A stretch of DNA of 64,000 nt from Rhodoferax sp. UBA6134 (GCA_002422455.1 DIVK01000076.1:134-64133); one strand, 5' to 3'. Positions 1 through 9,880 are shown, numbered from the stretch's first letter. Made by a program: numbers and translations. The notes: generated by a model not told the origin, from the sequence alone.

Positions 1-474
1 GGCAACATGAAGTTCGCGCTCAATGGCGCGCTCACCATCGGCACCTGGGACGGAGCCAACATCGAAATTGCCAACCAAGTGGGGCTGGACAACATCTTCA
101 TTTTTGGCAACCGCACCGAAAAAGTGGCGGAACTGCGGGGTTACGGCTATTTGTCGCGCAGCTACTACGAGAGCAATTTCGAGCTGAAGTGCGTCATTGA
201 CCGGATTGCGGAGGGCGCCTTTTCGCCGGAGGAGCCGCACCGCTACCGTGACGTGGTCAATGCGCTGCTGGAGTCCGATTACTACCAGTTGCTGGCGGAC
301 TACGCGGACTACTGCGCCTGCCAGGACCGGGTGGATGATCTCTACCGGCGCCCGGCGGCGTGGACGCGCAGCGCCATTCTCAACGTGGCCGGCATGGGTG
401 TTTTTTCTTCGGACCGCACGATCCGGGAGTACGCCAGCGAGATCTGGGGCGTGCAGCCGCTCGCCGTGCCGTAA
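1..474 (+). CDS. glgP: Glycogen/maltodextrin phosphorylase, C-terminal part (5' end outside window)
   Basis: The enzyme releases glucose-1-phosphate from alpha-1,4-glucans in the cytoplasm using pyridoxal phosphate. The window opens inside the family's signature around the PLP-binding lysine: the codons read G-N-M-K-F-A-L-N-G-A-L-T-I-G-T-x-D-G-A-N, and the lysine at 10-12 is the expected Schiff-base residue. A tryptophan sits where leucine is usual (TWDGAN). About 157 residues remain, ending in the family-typical region with W-T-R-S-A-I-L-N-V-A. The ATG at 7 is internal, not a start, because the frame is open through base 1. A strong terminator follows at 661. Confidence 0.95.
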   Translation, partial: GNMKFALNGALTIGTWDGANIEIANQVGLDNIFIFGNRTEKVAELRGYGYLSRSYYESNFELKCVIDRIAEGAFSPEEPHRYRDVVNALLESDYYQLLADYADYCACQDRVDDLYRRPAAWTRSAILNVAGMGVFSSDRTIREYASEIWGVQPLAVP

Positions 475-660
475 AGTCACAGTTTCTTACAAAAAAGCGG
501 TCCGCATCCCCCAAATGTGGGATGGCACCGTTGCGCGATGCTCGGTAAAGTTGCACCACTGCTGTCACAGTGATCAGGTGTTTGAGGTCCAGTTCATTTC
601 AGGAGCGACCGGACATTCAAACTTTCAGAGTTCCAACGACGTCTCCTCGGGGACTTTTCA

Positions 661-686
661 AAGCCACCTTCGGGTGGCTTTTTTTT
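661..686 (+). terminator. Rho-independent terminator after glgP
   Basis: Perfect 8-bp stem AAGCCACC/GGTGGCTT closed by a TTCG tetraloop and followed directly by a run of T. It lies between glgP (+) and waaF (-), whose stop codon overlaps the T run. The 186 bases between the glgP stop and this hairpin hold one further short inverted repeat (about 506-525) and no gene. Confidence 0.9.
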
Positions 687-1737
687 AGCCCAAGCCGGGA
701 AATCCCTCCCGCACAGGCTGCGCTGCCTGCTGCATGGCCTGGAGCACGTGGGCGGGTGTGATGTCCGCCAGGCAGCGCGTGTGCCCGAGCGGGCAAACCC
801 GCTCGAAGCAAGGCGCGCAGTCCAGCGGCGGCTGGTAGGTGGCGTCGTTCTTGAGCCATAGCACGGTGGCCTGCTCATTCAGGGGCGGTGTGTGTAGCGG
901 GCTGCTGGAGCCGAAGAGGGCGACTTGCCGCACGCCCAAAGCCGCTGCCACGTGCATCAGGCCGGAATCATTGCTGACCATGCTTTTTGCAGCGGCGATT
1001 GCGCTGAAGGCGTGGGTGAGCGATGTTTTTCCTGCCAGGTTCAGGCATTTGCCGGGTTGTCCGGCGTTCGCCGGCGCGGCAATTTCCTCGCACAGGTCGA
1101 ATTCCTTGCCGGAGCCCAGCAACACCACGGGCGCGTCAAGCCGCCGGGCCAGTTCGGCAAAGTGGGCTGCCGGCCAGCGCTTGGCAGGGCCGTATTCGGC
1201 GCCCGGTGCAAACACGTAATGGCCGCCGCGCCGCAAGCCCATGGTCGCGAGCATGGTGTCGGTCTCGGCGGCGTCCAGCTGCAGCTGTGGCCGGTCACGG
1301 GCAATGTCCGCCTCACCGCTGAGCGCCGAGTAAAACGCGACCATTGGCGGACGCCGGACCTTGGACGGATTTTTCAGGCGATGCGTCAGCAGGCCGACCC
1401 GCGCCTCACCCAGATAACCCACCCGTTTCGGAATGCCGGCCAGAAACGGCAGCAGCGCGCTTTTCAGCGAATTGGGGCAAACATAGGCGACCTCAAACCG
1501 GCCGGCAAGCTGCCGGGCCAGGCTGCGCCGGGACTTGAATTGCAGACCGCCGTGGGCGAACGGAAATTCAATGACCTCGGCCACCTGCGGCATGGCGCGG
1601 TAGACCGGCGCCACCCAGGGCAGCGCGCCAACCGTCAAACGCTCACCGCGCGCCCACAGGCGGCGCAACAGCGGCTCGGTCATGACCGCGTCGCCAATCC
1701 ACTGGGGCGCGATGATCAGCGCTTCAGTGGTGGCCAC
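685..1737 (-). CDS. waaF: ADP-heptose:LPS heptosyltransferase II
   Basis: Adds the second L,D-heptose to the inner core of lipopolysaccharide at the inner membrane (glycosyltransferase family 9). The 350-residue protein has the N-terminal IIAPQWIGDAVMTEPLL motif, the F-A-P-G-A-E-Y-G-P-A-K-R-W-P motif near residue 175, and N-D-S-G-L-M-H-V-A-A-A-L-G near 255 with the downstream F-G-S-S-S-P donor-site segment. Length matches RfaF/WaaF. It is the third gene of a minus-strand unit with ilvE and a small zinc protein, and its start overlaps that gene's end by 14 bases. hldC for the same donor sugar lies at 13438. Confidence 0.93.
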   Translation of the reverse strand: MATTEALIIAPQWIGDAVMTEPLLRRLWARGERLTVGALPWVAPVYRAMPQVAEVIEFPFAHGGLQFKSRRSLARQLAGRFEVAYVCPNSLKSALLPFLAGIPKRVGYLGEARVGLLTHRLKNPSKVRRPPMVAFYSALSGEADIARDRPQLQLDAAETDTMLATMGLRRGGHYVFAPGAEYGPAKRWPAAHFAELARRLDAPVVLLGSGKEFDLCEEIAAPANAGQPGKCLNLAGKTSLTHAFSAIAAAKSMVSNDSGLMHVAAALGVRQVALFGSSSPLHTPPLNEQATVLWLKNDATYQPPLDCAPCFERVCPLGHTRCLADITPAHVLQAMQQAAQPVREGFPGLG

Positions 1738-1930
1738 CGAAATGTTCGCCGTCCTTCAGTTGATAGACTGTGCCGCAGTAGGGGCAGCGGGCCGCGCCGG
1801 TGCGGGCCACGTCCAGATAGACCTTGGGGTGGCTGTTCCACAGTTTCATGTCGGCCTTGGGGCTGGGACAGAACACGCCACCCTGGGCGTTGAGGTCACT
1901 GGCCAGCAATTCAACCTGTTGTTTGCTCAT
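1724..1930 (-). CDS. Small zinc-finger domain protein (CHCC type)
   Basis: A 68-residue protein with C21, H34 and a C-P-Y-C-G pair at about 49-52, the pattern of the CHCC zinc-finger family (related to the C-terminal part of mitochondrial NDUFS6). The F-C-P-S-P... and A-R-C-P-Y-C-G-T-x-Y segments are typical. Its function in bacteria is not established. It sits between ilvE (55 bases upstream) and waaF (14-base overlap) on the same strand, so it is probably co-transcribed; this trio is familiar from Burkholderiales (recalled, not searched). Confidence 0.8.
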   Translation of the reverse strand: MSKQQVELLASDLNAQGGVFCPSPKADMKLWNSHPKVYLDVARTGAARCPYCGTVYQLKDGEHFGGHH

Positions 1931-1985
1931 AAATACCCTTGATCAGTTGGGAACCGCGCGGCGCGCCGGCCTGTCCCGCGAAATT

Positions 1986-2924
1986 TCAGACCTTGGTCAG
2001 CCAGTGGGCGTACTTCGGGTTGCGGCCATTGACGATGTCAAAGAAGGCATTCTGGATTTTCTCGGTGAGCGGGCCGCGGCTGCCGCTGCCGATCTCAACG
2101 CGGTCAAGCTCGCGGATGGGTGTGATCTCAGCCGCGGTACCGGTGAAAAAGGCCTCGTCGGCGATGTAGACCTCGTCGCGCGTGATGCGCTTTTGCACCA
2201 CCTCCAGGCCCAGGTCCTGGGCGATGTGAAACACCGTGTTGCGGGTAATGCCGTTGAGGGCCCCGGCCGACAGGTCGGGCGTGTAGATCACGCCGTTCTT
2301 GATGATGAAGACGTTCTCGCCCGCGCCTTCGGAGACGAAGCCGGCGGCGTCGAGCAGCAGCGCCTCGTCGTAGCCATCGTCGGTGGCTTCGGTGTTGGCC
2401 AGGATGGAGTTGCTGTAGTTGCTCGTCGCCTTGGCCTGCGTCATGGTGATGTTGACGTGGTGGCGCGTGTAGCTGGAGGTCTTGACGCGGATGCCGCGCT
2501 TCATACCGTCTTCACCCAGGTAAGCACCCCAGGCCCAGGCCGCCACCATCAGGTGGATGGTGTTGCCCTTCGGGCTCACGCCCAGTTTCTTGTCGCCGAT
2601 CCAGGTCAGCGGGCGCAGGTAGCAGCTCTCCAGCTTGTTCGCTCGCACCACGGCTTTTTGCGCTTCGTTGGCCTGTTCCTGGGTGAAGGGAATCTTCATG
2701 CGCAGAATCTTGGCGCTGTTGAACAGGCGCTCGGTGTGCGCTTCAAGGCGGAAAATTGCCGTGCCATCCACAGTGTTGTAGGCCCGCACGCCCTCGAAGG
2801 CCCCGCAACCATAGTGCAGCGAGTGCGTCAGCACGTGGATTTTGGCGTCACGCCACTCGACCATCTGGCCGTCCATCCAGATTTTGCCGTCACGATCAGA
2901 CATGGAGGGGGGTAGGGCGCTCAT
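1986..2924 (-). CDS. ilvE: Branched-chain amino acid aminotransferase
   Basis: Transfers the amino group between glutamate and the 2-oxo acids of Leu, Ile and Val (fold type IV PLP enzyme). The 312-residue form starting M-S-A-L-P-P-S-M-S-D-R-D-G-K is preferred over an in-frame ATG 78 bases upstream, because an AAGGAAA ribosome-binding site stands just before it. Visible motifs are HSLHYGCGAFEGVRAY near residue 37, the catalytic-lysine region T-Q-A-K-A-T-S-N-Y near 165, and E-G-A-G-E-N-V-F near 203. The segment I-W-M-D-G-x-M-V-x-W at the start and F-F-T-G-T-A-A-E-I-T-P at the end are also standard. First gene of the ilvE - zinc protein - waaF unit. Confidence 0.95.
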   Translation of the reverse strand: MSALPPSMSDRDGKIWMDGQMVEWRDAKIHVLTHSLHYGCGAFEGVRAYNTVDGTAIFRLEAHTERLFNSAKILRMKIPFTQEQANEAQKAVVRANKLESCYLRPLTWIGDKKLGVSPKGNTIHLMVAAWAWGAYLGEDGMKRGIRVKTSSYTRHHVNITMTQAKATSNYSNSILANTEATDDGYDEALLLDAAGFVSEGAGENVFIIKNGVIYTPDLSAGALNGITRNTVFHIAQDLGLEVVQKRITRDEVYIADEAFFTGTAAEITPIRELDRVEIGSGSRGPLTEKIQNAFFDIVNGRNPKYAHWLTKV

Positions 2925-3165
2925 TGATGTTTCCTTCAGGACTTGCGGTTGTGGATCTTGCAAAAGAGCAATTTTACGGGCCTTGATCGCCGTCGAACTC
3001 ATTCGGCACTTTGGCGGGCTGAACCAGGCGCGCCCAAGCCCTATTATTCAACCGGCCGCCGTGAAATTCGATAGCCACAGGCAACGATGCCGCACCAAGC
3101 CGCGATACAGTCCGGGGAAGGCGAAACTTTTCAAAGTCGCACGCCGCGATTTTCGCGTTTCTACA

Positions 3166-4836
3166 ATGAGCGGAATGGGTAATGAGATCAACGCTGCCGA
3201 TGCCGGGAGCAGGTGCGAACCACACGGCTGGCAAACCGGTGTGAGTGCCGTCGTGCGTCAATGCATTTCCACGCGTACCCGATGGGCGGTCCGGGTGCGC
3301 ACATGGCTGACCGGCATTTTGTTGCTGGCCGGGCTTTCCCTGCCCTGGCTCAACCCTTTCGTTGACGGCCCCTCACCCGCCGTGATGTCCTGGCTGGTAA
3401 CGCTGGCGTGCCTGGCGCCGGTACTGCTGGTACTGGCCTGCAGGCGTGTCAATCTGGCGGCCACGGCGGCGCAGGCCTGGCTGCTGGCGGCCCTGCTCAG
3501 CAGCGTGATCGGGTTGCTACAGTACGCGGGTTTCAGTGCCGCCTGGTCGCCCTGGATCAACAATACGAATCCGGGTGAGGCTTTTGCCAACCTGCGCCAG
3601 CGCAACCAGTTTGCGACATTGACCAACATCGGCCTGGTGGCCCTGCTGTGGTGGGTGGCGCAAACCCGGCCGCCACTGGTCGCCGTGGCGGCGTCGCGCT
3701 CAATCCGGCCCGGTTGGCGATCTGCGCTGCCTTTGGCGGCGGCAGTGTTGCTCGGGGTGGGCAATGCGGCGTCGTCATCGCGTACCGGGCTGGTGCAGTT
3801 GGCGTTGCTGCTGGCACTGGCCTGGGTCTGGGGCGGCTGGGGCCGGCCCGACGTGCGCCGCGTGCTGTTGGCAGCCGTACTGGCGTACGGTGGCGCGGCA
3901 CTGATGCTGCCGGTTCTGGCCGGCCTTGATCCGCACACCAACGGCATTCTGGCGCGGCTGCGGGCCGGTGACTCGGCGTGCAGCAGCCGTCTGACCCTGT
4001 GGCGCAACGTGCTGCACCTGATTGGCCTGCGTCCCTGGTTCGGCTGGGGGTGGGGCGAACTGGACTATGCCCATTTCATCACCCTGTACCCGGGCCCGCG
4101 GTTCTGTGACATTCTGGACAACGCGCATAACCTGCCTTTGCATCTGGCGGTGGAGCTTGGGGTGCCGGCCGCGCTGCTGGTCTGCGGTGGTGGTTTGTGG
4201 CTGGCGTGGCGCGAGCGGCCCTGGCGCGAACGCGATGCCAGCCGTCAAATGGCGTGGGGCGTGCTGGCCGTGATCCTGTTGCACAGCCTGCTGGAATATC
4301 CGTTGTGGTACGGCCCGTTTCAGCTGGCGTCTGGTTTGTGCCTGCTGGTATTGTGGACAACGCGCCCGCCGCACACGGGACGGAAACAAACGCCGGGCAT
4401 GGTGCTCAAAGCACGGAAAAATCGCCTTTTGGGCAGCGTCATCACCGTGGCTATTGCCCTGTTTTCAATGGCTTACGTGCTCTATGCCGCCTGGGACTAC
4501 CATCGCGTCGGCCAGATTTACCGCGACCCTGCCTTGCGCTCGGCGCCGTACCGCGACAACACCCTGGAGAAGGTGGCCGACTCGTGGCTGTTTCAGAATC
4601 AGGTGCGTTTTGCCGAACTGACCATCACGCCATTGACCGTCAACAATGCGGCGCACGTCAGGAAACTGGCCACGGGTCTGCTGCATTTTTCACCGGAGCC
4701 GCGTGTGGTGGAATTGCTGCTCGAAAGCGCCGTGCTGTTGGGGCGGGACGATGAGGTGCGCTTTTACCTGCTGCGCTACCGGGCAGCTTTTCCCAAGGAT
4801 CATGCGCGCTGGGCCGCACCGCTTAGTCCGCAATGA
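3166..4836 (+). CDS. PglL/Wzy-type O-oligosaccharyltransferase or O-antigen ligase, membrane protein
   Basis: An integral membrane protein of about 556 residues with roughly 10-12 hydrophobic segments. It carries [22 protein letters not shown], the signature of the PglL_A domain, then the Wzy_C block around [25 protein letters not shown] and [12 protein letters not shown]-terminal soluble part matches the Wzy_C_2 position. PglL enzymes transfer undecaprenyl-linked glycans to serine of pilins or other periplasmic proteins; O-antigen ligases act on lipid A-core and share the fold, so the acceptor is not decided. The frame is open to 2842, but the ATG at 3166 is the likeliest start. It overlaps the end of moaC by 14 bases, tail to tail. 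Confidence 0.8.
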   Translation: MSGMGNEINAADAGSRCEPHGWQTGVSAVVRQCISTRTRWAVRVRTWLTGILLLAGLSLPWLNPFVDGPSPAVMSWLVTLACLAPVLLVLACRRVNLAATAAQAWLLAALLSSVIGLLQYAGFSAAWSPWINNTNPGEAFANLRQRNQFATLTNIGLVALLWWVAQTRPPLVAVAASRSIRPGWRSALPLAAAVLLGVGNAASSSRTGLVQLALLLALAWVWGGWGRPDVRRVLLAAVLAYGGAALMLPVLAGLDPHTNGILARLRAGDSACSSRLTLWRNVLHLIGLRPWFGWGWGELDYAHFITLYPGPRFCDILDNAHNLPLHLAVELGVPAALLVCGGGLWLAWRERPWRERDASRQMAWGVLAVILLHSLLEYPLWYGPFQLASGLCLLVLWTTRPPHTGRKQTPGMVLKARKNRLLGSVITVAIALFSMAYVLYAAWDYHRVGQIYRDPALRSAPYRDNTLEKVADSWLFQNQVRFAELTITPLTVNNAAHVRKLATGLLHFSPEPRVVELLLESAVLLGRDDEVRFYLLRYRAAFPKDHARWAAPLSPQ

Positions 4837-5311
4837 AACTGCCCGACTTGCCGCCGTGTTTTTCCAGCACTTTGACGCCGCTAATGGTCATGCCGCGGTC
4901 CACGGCCTTACACATGTCGTAGACGGTGAGTAGCGCCACCTGCACGGCGGTCAGGGCTTCCATCTCGACGCCGGTGGGGCCCACGGTTTCCACCGTTGCC
5001 GTGCAAAACAGGCTGTCAGGGTGCGTCGGGCCGGCCGCGCGAGCTTCAAAGTCGATGGCAATACGGGTCAGCGCCAGCGGGTGGCACAAGGGAATCAGTT
5101 CGCTGGTTTTCTTGGCCGCCATGATGCCGGCGATGCGGGCGATGCCCAGCACGTCGCCTTTCTTGGCGGTGCCGGCTTCGATGATCGCCAGCGTGGCGGG
5201 CAGCATTTCAATGCGGCCACCGGCCACGCCAATGCGGTGGGTAGAGGCCTTGGCGGCCACGTCCACCATGTGGGCCTGGCCCTGGGCGTCAAAATGAGTG
5301 AGAGAGCTCAT
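4823..5311 (-). CDS. moaC: Cyclic pyranopterin monophosphate synthase (molybdenum cofactor biosynthesis)
   Basis: Converts 3',8-cyclo-7,8-dihydro-GTP to cyclic pyranopterin monophosphate, the first stable step towards molybdopterin. The 162-residue product has the family's M-V-D-V-x-x-K, [23 protein letters not shown] and [24 protein letters not shown] segments with the catalytic K-x-x-D-R pattern. The open frame reaches 5437, but M-S-S-L-T-H-F-D at 5311 matches the family N-terminus. Its start lies opposite the beginning of the divergent M48 frame. Confidence 0.95.
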   Translation of the reverse strand: MSSLTHFDAQGQAHMVDVAAKASTHRIGVAGGRIEMLPATLAIIEAGTAKKGDVLGIARIAGIMAAKKTSELIPLCHPLALTRIAIDFEARAAGPTHPDSLFCTATVETVGPTGVEMEALTAVQVALLTVYDMCKAVDRGMTISGVKVLEKHGGKSGSFIAD

Positions 5312-5420
5312 GGGGAAATTCGTTACAGTTGAAAAATCGCCGGCCAGTGCCAGATTTACAGAACATTCACACCGGTCGCGCATCATACGTTCATGCACAC
5401 CAAAGTCGACGGTACTTATT

Positions 5421-6992
5421 TTGCTCAAACTATCCAAGGCTTATCTGGCTTTAGTCCACGCGCATAAGGCGCCCATCGCTGCCGTTGCGCTGGCGATGGG
5501 CGGGCTGGGTCCGCTGCCGCTGCCGGCCCAGACAAGCCCTTCGGCATCGGTGTCCAGCCAGTTGCCCACACTGGGTGACGGCAGCGAGATGACCAGCAGC
5601 GCCGAGCGGCGTCTGGGCGATCGCATTGTGCGTGAGATCTACCGCGATCCGGACTACCTTGACGACCCGGTACTGGTCGAGTACGTGCAGGGCATCTGGC
5701 AGCCCTTGCTGGCGGCGGCACGCCTGCGGGGTGACCTGCCGCCTGAACTGGACGAGCGTTTTGCCTGGGAGGTCATGCTCGTGCGCAACCGTGCCGTGAA
5801 TGCCTTTGCCCTGCCGGGGGGCTATATGGGCATCCATCTGGGCCTGATCGCCGTCGTCAACAGCCGCGACGAACTGGCTTCGGTGCTGGGGCACGAACTC
5901 AGCCACGTGACGCAACGCCATATTTCGCGCCTGCTTGCCAAGCAGGGGGAGCAGTCGCCGTGGATGATAGGTGCCATGATTCTGGGCATGCTGGCGGCCA
6001 GTAAAAATGCCGATGTCGGCAATGCCCTGATCATTGGCGGCCAGGCCGTCGCCGTCCAGAACCAGCTCAACTTTTCGCGCGACATGGAGCGTGAGGCCGA
6101 CCGCGTCGGTTTTGGGGTCATGACCGAGGCCGGTTTTGAGGCGCAGGGCTTTGTCTCGATGTTCGACAAATTGCAGCAAGCCGCCCGGCTCAACGACAAC
6201 GGCGCCTATCCCTACCTGCGCAGCCACCCGCTCACCACCGAGCGCATCGCAGACATGCAATCGCGCCTGACACTGGGTGCGTCCAGTGTCGGCCGTGCGG
6301 AGCCGCCGCTCGACCATGCCATGATCACCGCCCGCGCCCGCGTGCTGTCCAACCCGGGCGTGGATGCCCTGCGTGCCTGGCAAACGGAGGCCGACGGCGA
6401 CAGTCTGGCCACCTTGAGCATCTCCCGGCAGGCGGCGGTGCTGTACGGTGCCGCCCTGGCCGCCAGCAGCCTGCGCGAGGCGGGCCAGGCCGGGGGCTAC
6501 CTGGACCGCCTGGCACGGCTGGCACACGCCGATGCCAATGCGGCGCGACTGGTTCGGCTGCTGAAGGCGGAAGTCGCTTTGAAGGCCGGGGATGCCGCGC
6601 GCGCGGCAGCGGCGCTGAAGGCACCGGCGCAGCGGCGCCCCGAGCTGTTTTTGGAAACGCAACTGGCCCTGCAGGCCGGCCACTCCAACGACGCCGCACA
6701 GCGCCTGCAACTCTGGGTGGCCGCGCATCCGCGCGATGCCCAAGCCTGGCAGCTACTCTCCAGCGCCTACGCAGCGCAAGGTCAGACCCTGCGTGCCATT
6801 CGTGCCGATGCCGAGACGCAGGTGGCATTGCTGAATTACGAGGCCGCGCTGGACCGCCTCAAGGCGGGGCAGGAACTGGTGCGCCGAACGCGCACCGGTA
6901 ACGCGGCGGCCAATCACATTGATGCATCCATCATCGACACCCGGCGCCGCCAGGTGGAGTTACTTCTGAAAGAACAGGCGCTCGAGCGCTGA
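5421..6992 (+). CDS. M48 family periplasmic metalloprotease with C-terminal TPR region (BepA/YfgC-like)
   Basis: A zinc protease of the BepA type, which in E. coli helps outer-membrane protein quality control, including LptD assembly. The zinc motif L-G-H-E-L-S-H is present, with the third ligand region [11 protein letters not shown] about 55 residues further on. The last 200 residues are alanine-rich helical repeats consistent with TPRs. The start is uncertain. The frame is open from ATG 5298, but that would give a 40-residue extension with no signal peptide. A TTG at 5421 begins [11 protein letters not shown] followed by a hydrophobic stretch ending P-L-P-A-Q, a good signal peptide. The end overlaps the next gene by 33 bases, tail to tail. 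Confidence 0.85.
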   Translation: MLKLSKAYLALVHAHKAPIAAVALAMGGLGPLPLPAQTSPSASVSSQLPTLGDGSEMTSSAERRLGDRIVREIYRDPDYLDDPVLVEYVQGIWQPLLAAARLRGDLPPELDERFAWEVMLVRNRAVNAFALPGGYMGIHLGLIAVVNSRDELASVLGHELSHVTQRHISRLLAKQGEQSPWMIGAMILGMLAASKNADVGNALIIGGQAVAVQNQLNFSRDMEREADRVGFGVMTEAGFEAQGFVSMFDKLQQAARLNDNGAYPYLRSHPLTTERIADMQSRLTLGASSVGRAEPPLDHAMITARARVLSNPGVDALRAWQTEADGDSLATLSISRQAAVLYGAALAASSLREAGQAGGYLDRLARLAHADANAARLVRLLKAEVALKAGDAARAAAALKAPAQRRPELFLETQLALQAGHSNDAAQRLQLWVAAHPRDAQAWQLLSSAYAAQGQTLRAIRADAETQVALLNYEAALDRLKAGQELVRRTRTGNAAANHIDASIIDTRRRQVELLLKEQALER

Positions 6993-7313
6993 GTCGATCA
7001 CGATACCGAACCCCGAGTAAATCAGCGACCCCAGCAGCGCCGCGCCAAAGCCGCGCACGTAAAAACCGTCCAGCACGCTCGCGGCGGCCCAGAACATCAG
7101 GGCGTTGATGACGAACAGGAACAGCCCCAGCGTCACCACGGTGACCGGCAACGTCAGCACCACCAGCACCGGGCGCAAGACCATGTTGAACAGCCCGATG
7201 ACCAGGGCGGCGATCAGGGCCGCGCTGAAGCTGGTGACCATCACCCCCTTGTAAAGATAGGCCACGGCCAGCAGGGCGGCGGCGCTGAGCAGCCACTTGA
7301 TGATGAGTTTCAT
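6960..7313 (-). CDS. Phage holin family 4 (superfamily IV) / DUF-type four-helix membrane protein
   Basis: A 117-residue very hydrophobic protein beginning M-K-L-I-I-K-W-L-L, with four predicted membrane helices and the segment N-A-L-M-F-W-A-A-A-S-V-L-D-G-F-Y-V-R-G-F-G-A-A-L-L-G-S. This matches the chromosomal 'phage holin family protein' (Mycobact_memb/YvlD-like) group. No lysis or phage gene is nearby, so a phage role is unlikely and the cellular role is unknown. The frame continues upstream, but ATG 7313 gives the family N-terminus. Confidence 0.8.
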   Translation of the reverse strand: MKLIIKWLLSAAALLAVAYLYKGVMVTSFSAALIAALVIGLFNMVLRPVLVVLTLPVTVVTLGLFLFVINALMFWAAASVLDGFYVRGFGAALLGSLIYSGFGIVIDSALERLFFQK

Positions 7314-7403
7314 GGGCCACAGGATAGCACCTGGCGTAATTTTGTTCATGACGGTCATCAACATCGCGCCAGGCTTGCCCGGCCGGGCTATGATCCGCCC
7401 CCC

Positions 7404-7820
7404 ATGGCAGGCATTCACATCACCGACATCGAGTCGGCCATCAATTACTGGCGCGAGAAAAAACCTTCGCCGGACGGTTTTTCGCTGGCGGCTGAAACTC
7501 GCGCGCTGGCCGAGGTCTATGCGCTGATGGTCTTTCGCCATGAGGTCGAGGTCTGCGAGTTCACGCTGCCGGCCCCGGCCCTGCAGGCCTGGCTGGCCTG
7601 GTATGACAGCACCCCGGACACCCCTTGCATCGCGATTTGCTCCACCAGCCAGGGCGACGAGGAGTGCAAGGGCTGCGGGCGCAGTTTTGCCGAAGTACAG
7701 TACTGGACGGAAATGCGTCCGGCAGAAAAACGCCGAACTTGGCGCCGCATCACGATACTGGGCACGTCCTGGCGCTTCAACCGGTACGCCGAGCGGGCAA
7801 CCCATTCGTCAGGTCAATAA
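7404..7820 (+). CDS. DUF3717 + DUF1289 protein
   Basis: A 138-residue cytoplasmic protein. Residues 4-55 ([14 protein letters not shown]...L-A-E-V-Y-A-L-M-V) fit DUF3717. Residues 70-110 ([10 protein letters not shown]...[14 protein letters not shown]) fit DUF1289, a small domain with four conserved cysteines (C-x3-C, C-x2-C) that suggest metal binding. Function unknown. It overlaps the end of the polyphosphate kinase gene by 7 bases, tail to tail. Confidence 0.8.
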   Translation: MAGIHITDIESAINYWREKKPSPDGFSLAAETRALAEVYALMVFRHEVEVCEFTLPAPALQAWLAWYDSTPDTPCIAICSTSQGDEECKGCGRSFAEVQYWTEMRPAEKRRTWRRITILGTSWRFNRYAERATHSSGQ

Positions 7821-8701
7821 CCGCCTTTGCCCTGCTTCATCAACTGCTTGCGGATCACGAGCAATTCCTGCCGGCGCCTGGCGTCGGTTTCGGGGTAGCT
7901 CATGTTGAGTGCCCTGAGGGCGTCCCGCATGATCCTGGAAATAATCAGCCGCGCATTTTCCTTGTCATCAGCGGGCACCACGTACCAAGGCGCTATTTTG
8001 GTACTCGTGGCACTCATGCAGGCCTCGTAGGCCTGCATGTACTGGGGCCAGAATTCCCGTTCCCTGATGTCGGCCAGACTGAATTTCCAGTTTTTTTCGG
8101 GCTCGTCAATGCGGGCGAGAAAGCGCTTTCGCTGCTCCTCTTTCGACAAGTGCAGAAAAAACTTGATGATCCGTGTCCCATTGTTGCAAAGGTGTTTCTC
8201 CAGCCCCACGATGGAGCGATAGCGCTCCTGCCAGATGGTTTTGTCGTCGCACAATCCGTCCGGCAGCCGCTGGGCGCGCAGGATCTCTGGATGCACGCGC
8301 ACGATCAATACCTCTTCGTAGTACGAGCGATTGAAAATGCCAATGCGTCCGCGCTCCGGCAGCGCCTGCGTGGTGCGCCACAGAAAGTCATGGTCCAGCT
8401 CCCCGGCGCTTGGATGCTGGAAGCTGAACACCTGGCAGCCTTGGGGGTTGATGCCGGACATCACGTGCTTGATGGCGCCGTCCTTCCCGGCCGCGTCCAT
8501 GGCCTGAAATATCAGCAGTACCGCATAGCGGTCGGAGGCGTAGAGCAGTTGCTGCAGCTCGCTGAGCTCGCCCACCTGCTGCGCGAGAAGATCTTCGTAC
8601 TCCTGCTTCGACTGGTAGACGGGTTTCACCAGCGTCGGCCACTTCTTGAGGTCGACCTTGCTGCCTTCCTTGACCCGGAAATCCTCAGGCTTGATCTTCA
8701 T
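7814..8701 (-). CDS. ppk2: Polyphosphate kinase 2 family (class III-like, polyP:AMP/ADP phosphotransferase)
   Basis: Uses inorganic polyphosphate to phosphorylate nucleotides. The 295-residue single-domain protein has the Walker A-like loop [18 protein letters not shown], then [18 protein letters not shown] and the lid segment [16 protein letters not shown]. These details are those I associate with class III PPK2, which can take AMP to ATP; the class call is inference. Start at ATG 8701 (M-K-I-K-P-E-D-F) is preferred over the ATG ten codons upstream. Confidence 0.9.
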   Translation of the reverse strand: MKIKPEDFRVKEGSKVDLKKWPTLVKPVYQSKQEYEDLLAQQVGELSELQQLLYASDRYAVLLIFQAMDAAGKDGAIKHVMSGINPQGCQVFSFQHPSAGELDHDFLWRTTQALPERGRIGIFNRSYYEEVLIVRVHPEILRAQRLPDGLCDDKTIWQERYRSIVGLEKHLCNNGTRIIKFFLHLSKEEQRKRFLARIDEPEKNWKFSLADIREREFWPQYMQAYEACMSATSTKIAPWYVVPADDKENARLIISRIMRDALRALNMSYPETDARRRQELLVIRKQLMKQGKGGY

Positions 8702-8805
8702 TGCCAATCCTTTGCGTTTGTGCCTTTGCATCGATTGGAAATCCTGCGGGCCGGTTGGGCCATTGGCATTTACCAGAACCGCAACGCGGTGCGCGCGCAG
8801 TGCCG

Positions 8806-9366
8806 CTATTTCCAGCGCAGCGGTTCAATGTTGATGCTGTGCGTGCTGTCCCCCAGCATCAGGACGCCTTCCTGGATCGTGGCCTGCAGTTGCATGCTGC
8901 GCTGTGCCATCGGCATGAGCGCTTGAGCGGCGATGGCGGGGATGCGAAACACGCTCAGGTTTTTGGGCCGGGCCAGCTTGGTCTCCATGCCGCGCCACCA
9001 CACCTCGGCGGCATGGTTGAAGCAGTACAGCACCACTTCGTCAGCCTTGCCGCAGGCTTTGAGCAGCGGCTTGTCTTCGGGCTGGCCCACTTCGATCCAG
9101 AGCCGGGTCTGACCGGTGTAGTCGCGCAGCCAGACGTCGGGCTCGTCGGGGTCGCTCAAGCCGGCGCCAAACGCCAGCGTGCCATCGCCACCGCACACGG
9201 TTTGCAGTTTGTGCGCCTGCAACGCCAGCGCACACAGGCGCACCATCATGCGCTCGTCGGTTTCGCTCGGGTGGCGCGCCAGGGTCAATGTATGGTCGGC
9301 ATAGTAAGCGTGGTCGATGTCGGCAATTTGCAGGCTGGCTTTGAAGATGGTGGATTTGAGGGCCAT
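8806..9366 (-). CDS. yaeQ: YaeQ family protein
   Basis: A 186-residue protein matching YaeQ throughout: [10 protein letters not shown] at the start, [24 protein letters not shown] in the middle, and V-W-W-R-G near residue 140. YaeQ has a PD-(D/E)XK nuclease-like fold and was reported to compensate for RfaH loss in E. coli; its biochemical role is not settled. D-E-P-D...L-W-I-E-V-G-Q-P-E may be the nuclease-like core. It is transcribed towards ppk2 with a 104-base gap. Confidence 0.92.
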   Translation of the reverse strand: MALKSTIFKASLQIADIDHAYYADHTLTLARHPSETDERMMVRLCALALQAHKLQTVCGGDGTLAFGAGLSDPDEPDVWLRDYTGQTRLWIEVGQPEDKPLLKACGKADEVVLYCFNHAAEVWWRGMETKLARPKNLSVFRIPAIAAQALMPMAQRSMQLQATIQEGVLMLGDSTHSINIEPLRWK

Positions 9367-9409
9367 GTCATTCAGAAGTTTTCACGCCAGACGACGCCAC
9401 CAGATCTCA

Positions 9410-9430
9410 AAACCCGGACCGACGGTCCGG
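9410..9430 (-). terminator. Hairpin terminator after the lipoprotein gene
   Basis: CCGGACC/GGTCCGG, a perfect 7-bp stem with a 3-base loop (9414-9430). On the minus strand it is followed by GTTTTG, a short T run. It sits in the 85-base gap between the lipoprotein gene and yaeQ, both on the minus strand. Confidence 0.55.
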
Positions 9431-9451
9431 TGGGCCGGGATGACAGCCCCT

Positions 9452-9880
9452 TCAATTGGGAAGCACCACGAATGCCCTGCCATCGACGCCAGATGCCGAA
9501 TCCTGGCCCTGAACCACGAGCGGGGTAAACACCCGCACAGTGGTCGTGCCGGGGACTGTGAATTCAGCCTCCAGCGTGGACTTTCCGCTTCCCCTGGTGA
9601 TCACCGTGGCGCCCTGGGCAAGGTCTGAATTGTCCGCGGCCAGCACAATGAGTTTGATGGTTCCCGATTCAGCGTTCAGGACATAACTGACGTCAACCCT
9701 CAGCTTGACTTTCTCACCGGAGTGAAGGACTTGGGTCGCGTCCGGCGAGATGGAAGTGATTTGCGCCAGGGAGCCGAATGGCGGCAGGTCGGTGCGTGGC
9801 TCAGGGAGCTGACAAGCAGTCAAAAGGCCGGCAACGGCCATCGACGCGAACAGCGAGGGTAGAAATCTGGAAGGCATCAT
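9452..9880 (-). CDS. Predicted lipoprotein of unknown function
   Basis: A 142-residue protein with a lipoprotein signal: M-M-P-S-R-F-L-P-S-L-F-A-S-M-A-V-A-G-L-L-T-A-C, a lipobox with C at about residue 23. The rest is beta-rich (T-Q-V-L-H-S-G-E-K-V-K-L-R-V-D-V-S-Y-V-L and T-L-E-A-E-F-T-V-P-G-T-T-T-V-R-V-F), suggesting one Ig-like or similar sandwich fold. I do not recognise the family. It is flanked by a hairpin downstream and stands 100 bases beyond the end of purB on the same strand. Confidence 0.7.
   Translation of the reverse strand: MMPSRFLPSLFASMAVAGLLTACQLPEPRTDLPPFGSLAQITSISPDATQVLHSGEKVKLRVDVSYVLNAESGTIKLIVLAADNSDLAQGATVITRGSGKSTLEAEFTVPGTTTVRVFTPLVVQGQDSASGVDGRAFVVLPN

Noticed and set aside
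1824..2915. A 363-codon plus-strand frame opposite ilvE
   Set aside because: A GC-rich shadow frame; the minus strand encodes a complete, motif-bearing aminotransferase.
6960..7313. Prophage signal from a 'phage holin family' protein
   Set aside because: No endolysin, integrase or structural phage gene is nearby; this family is common in bacterial chromosomes.
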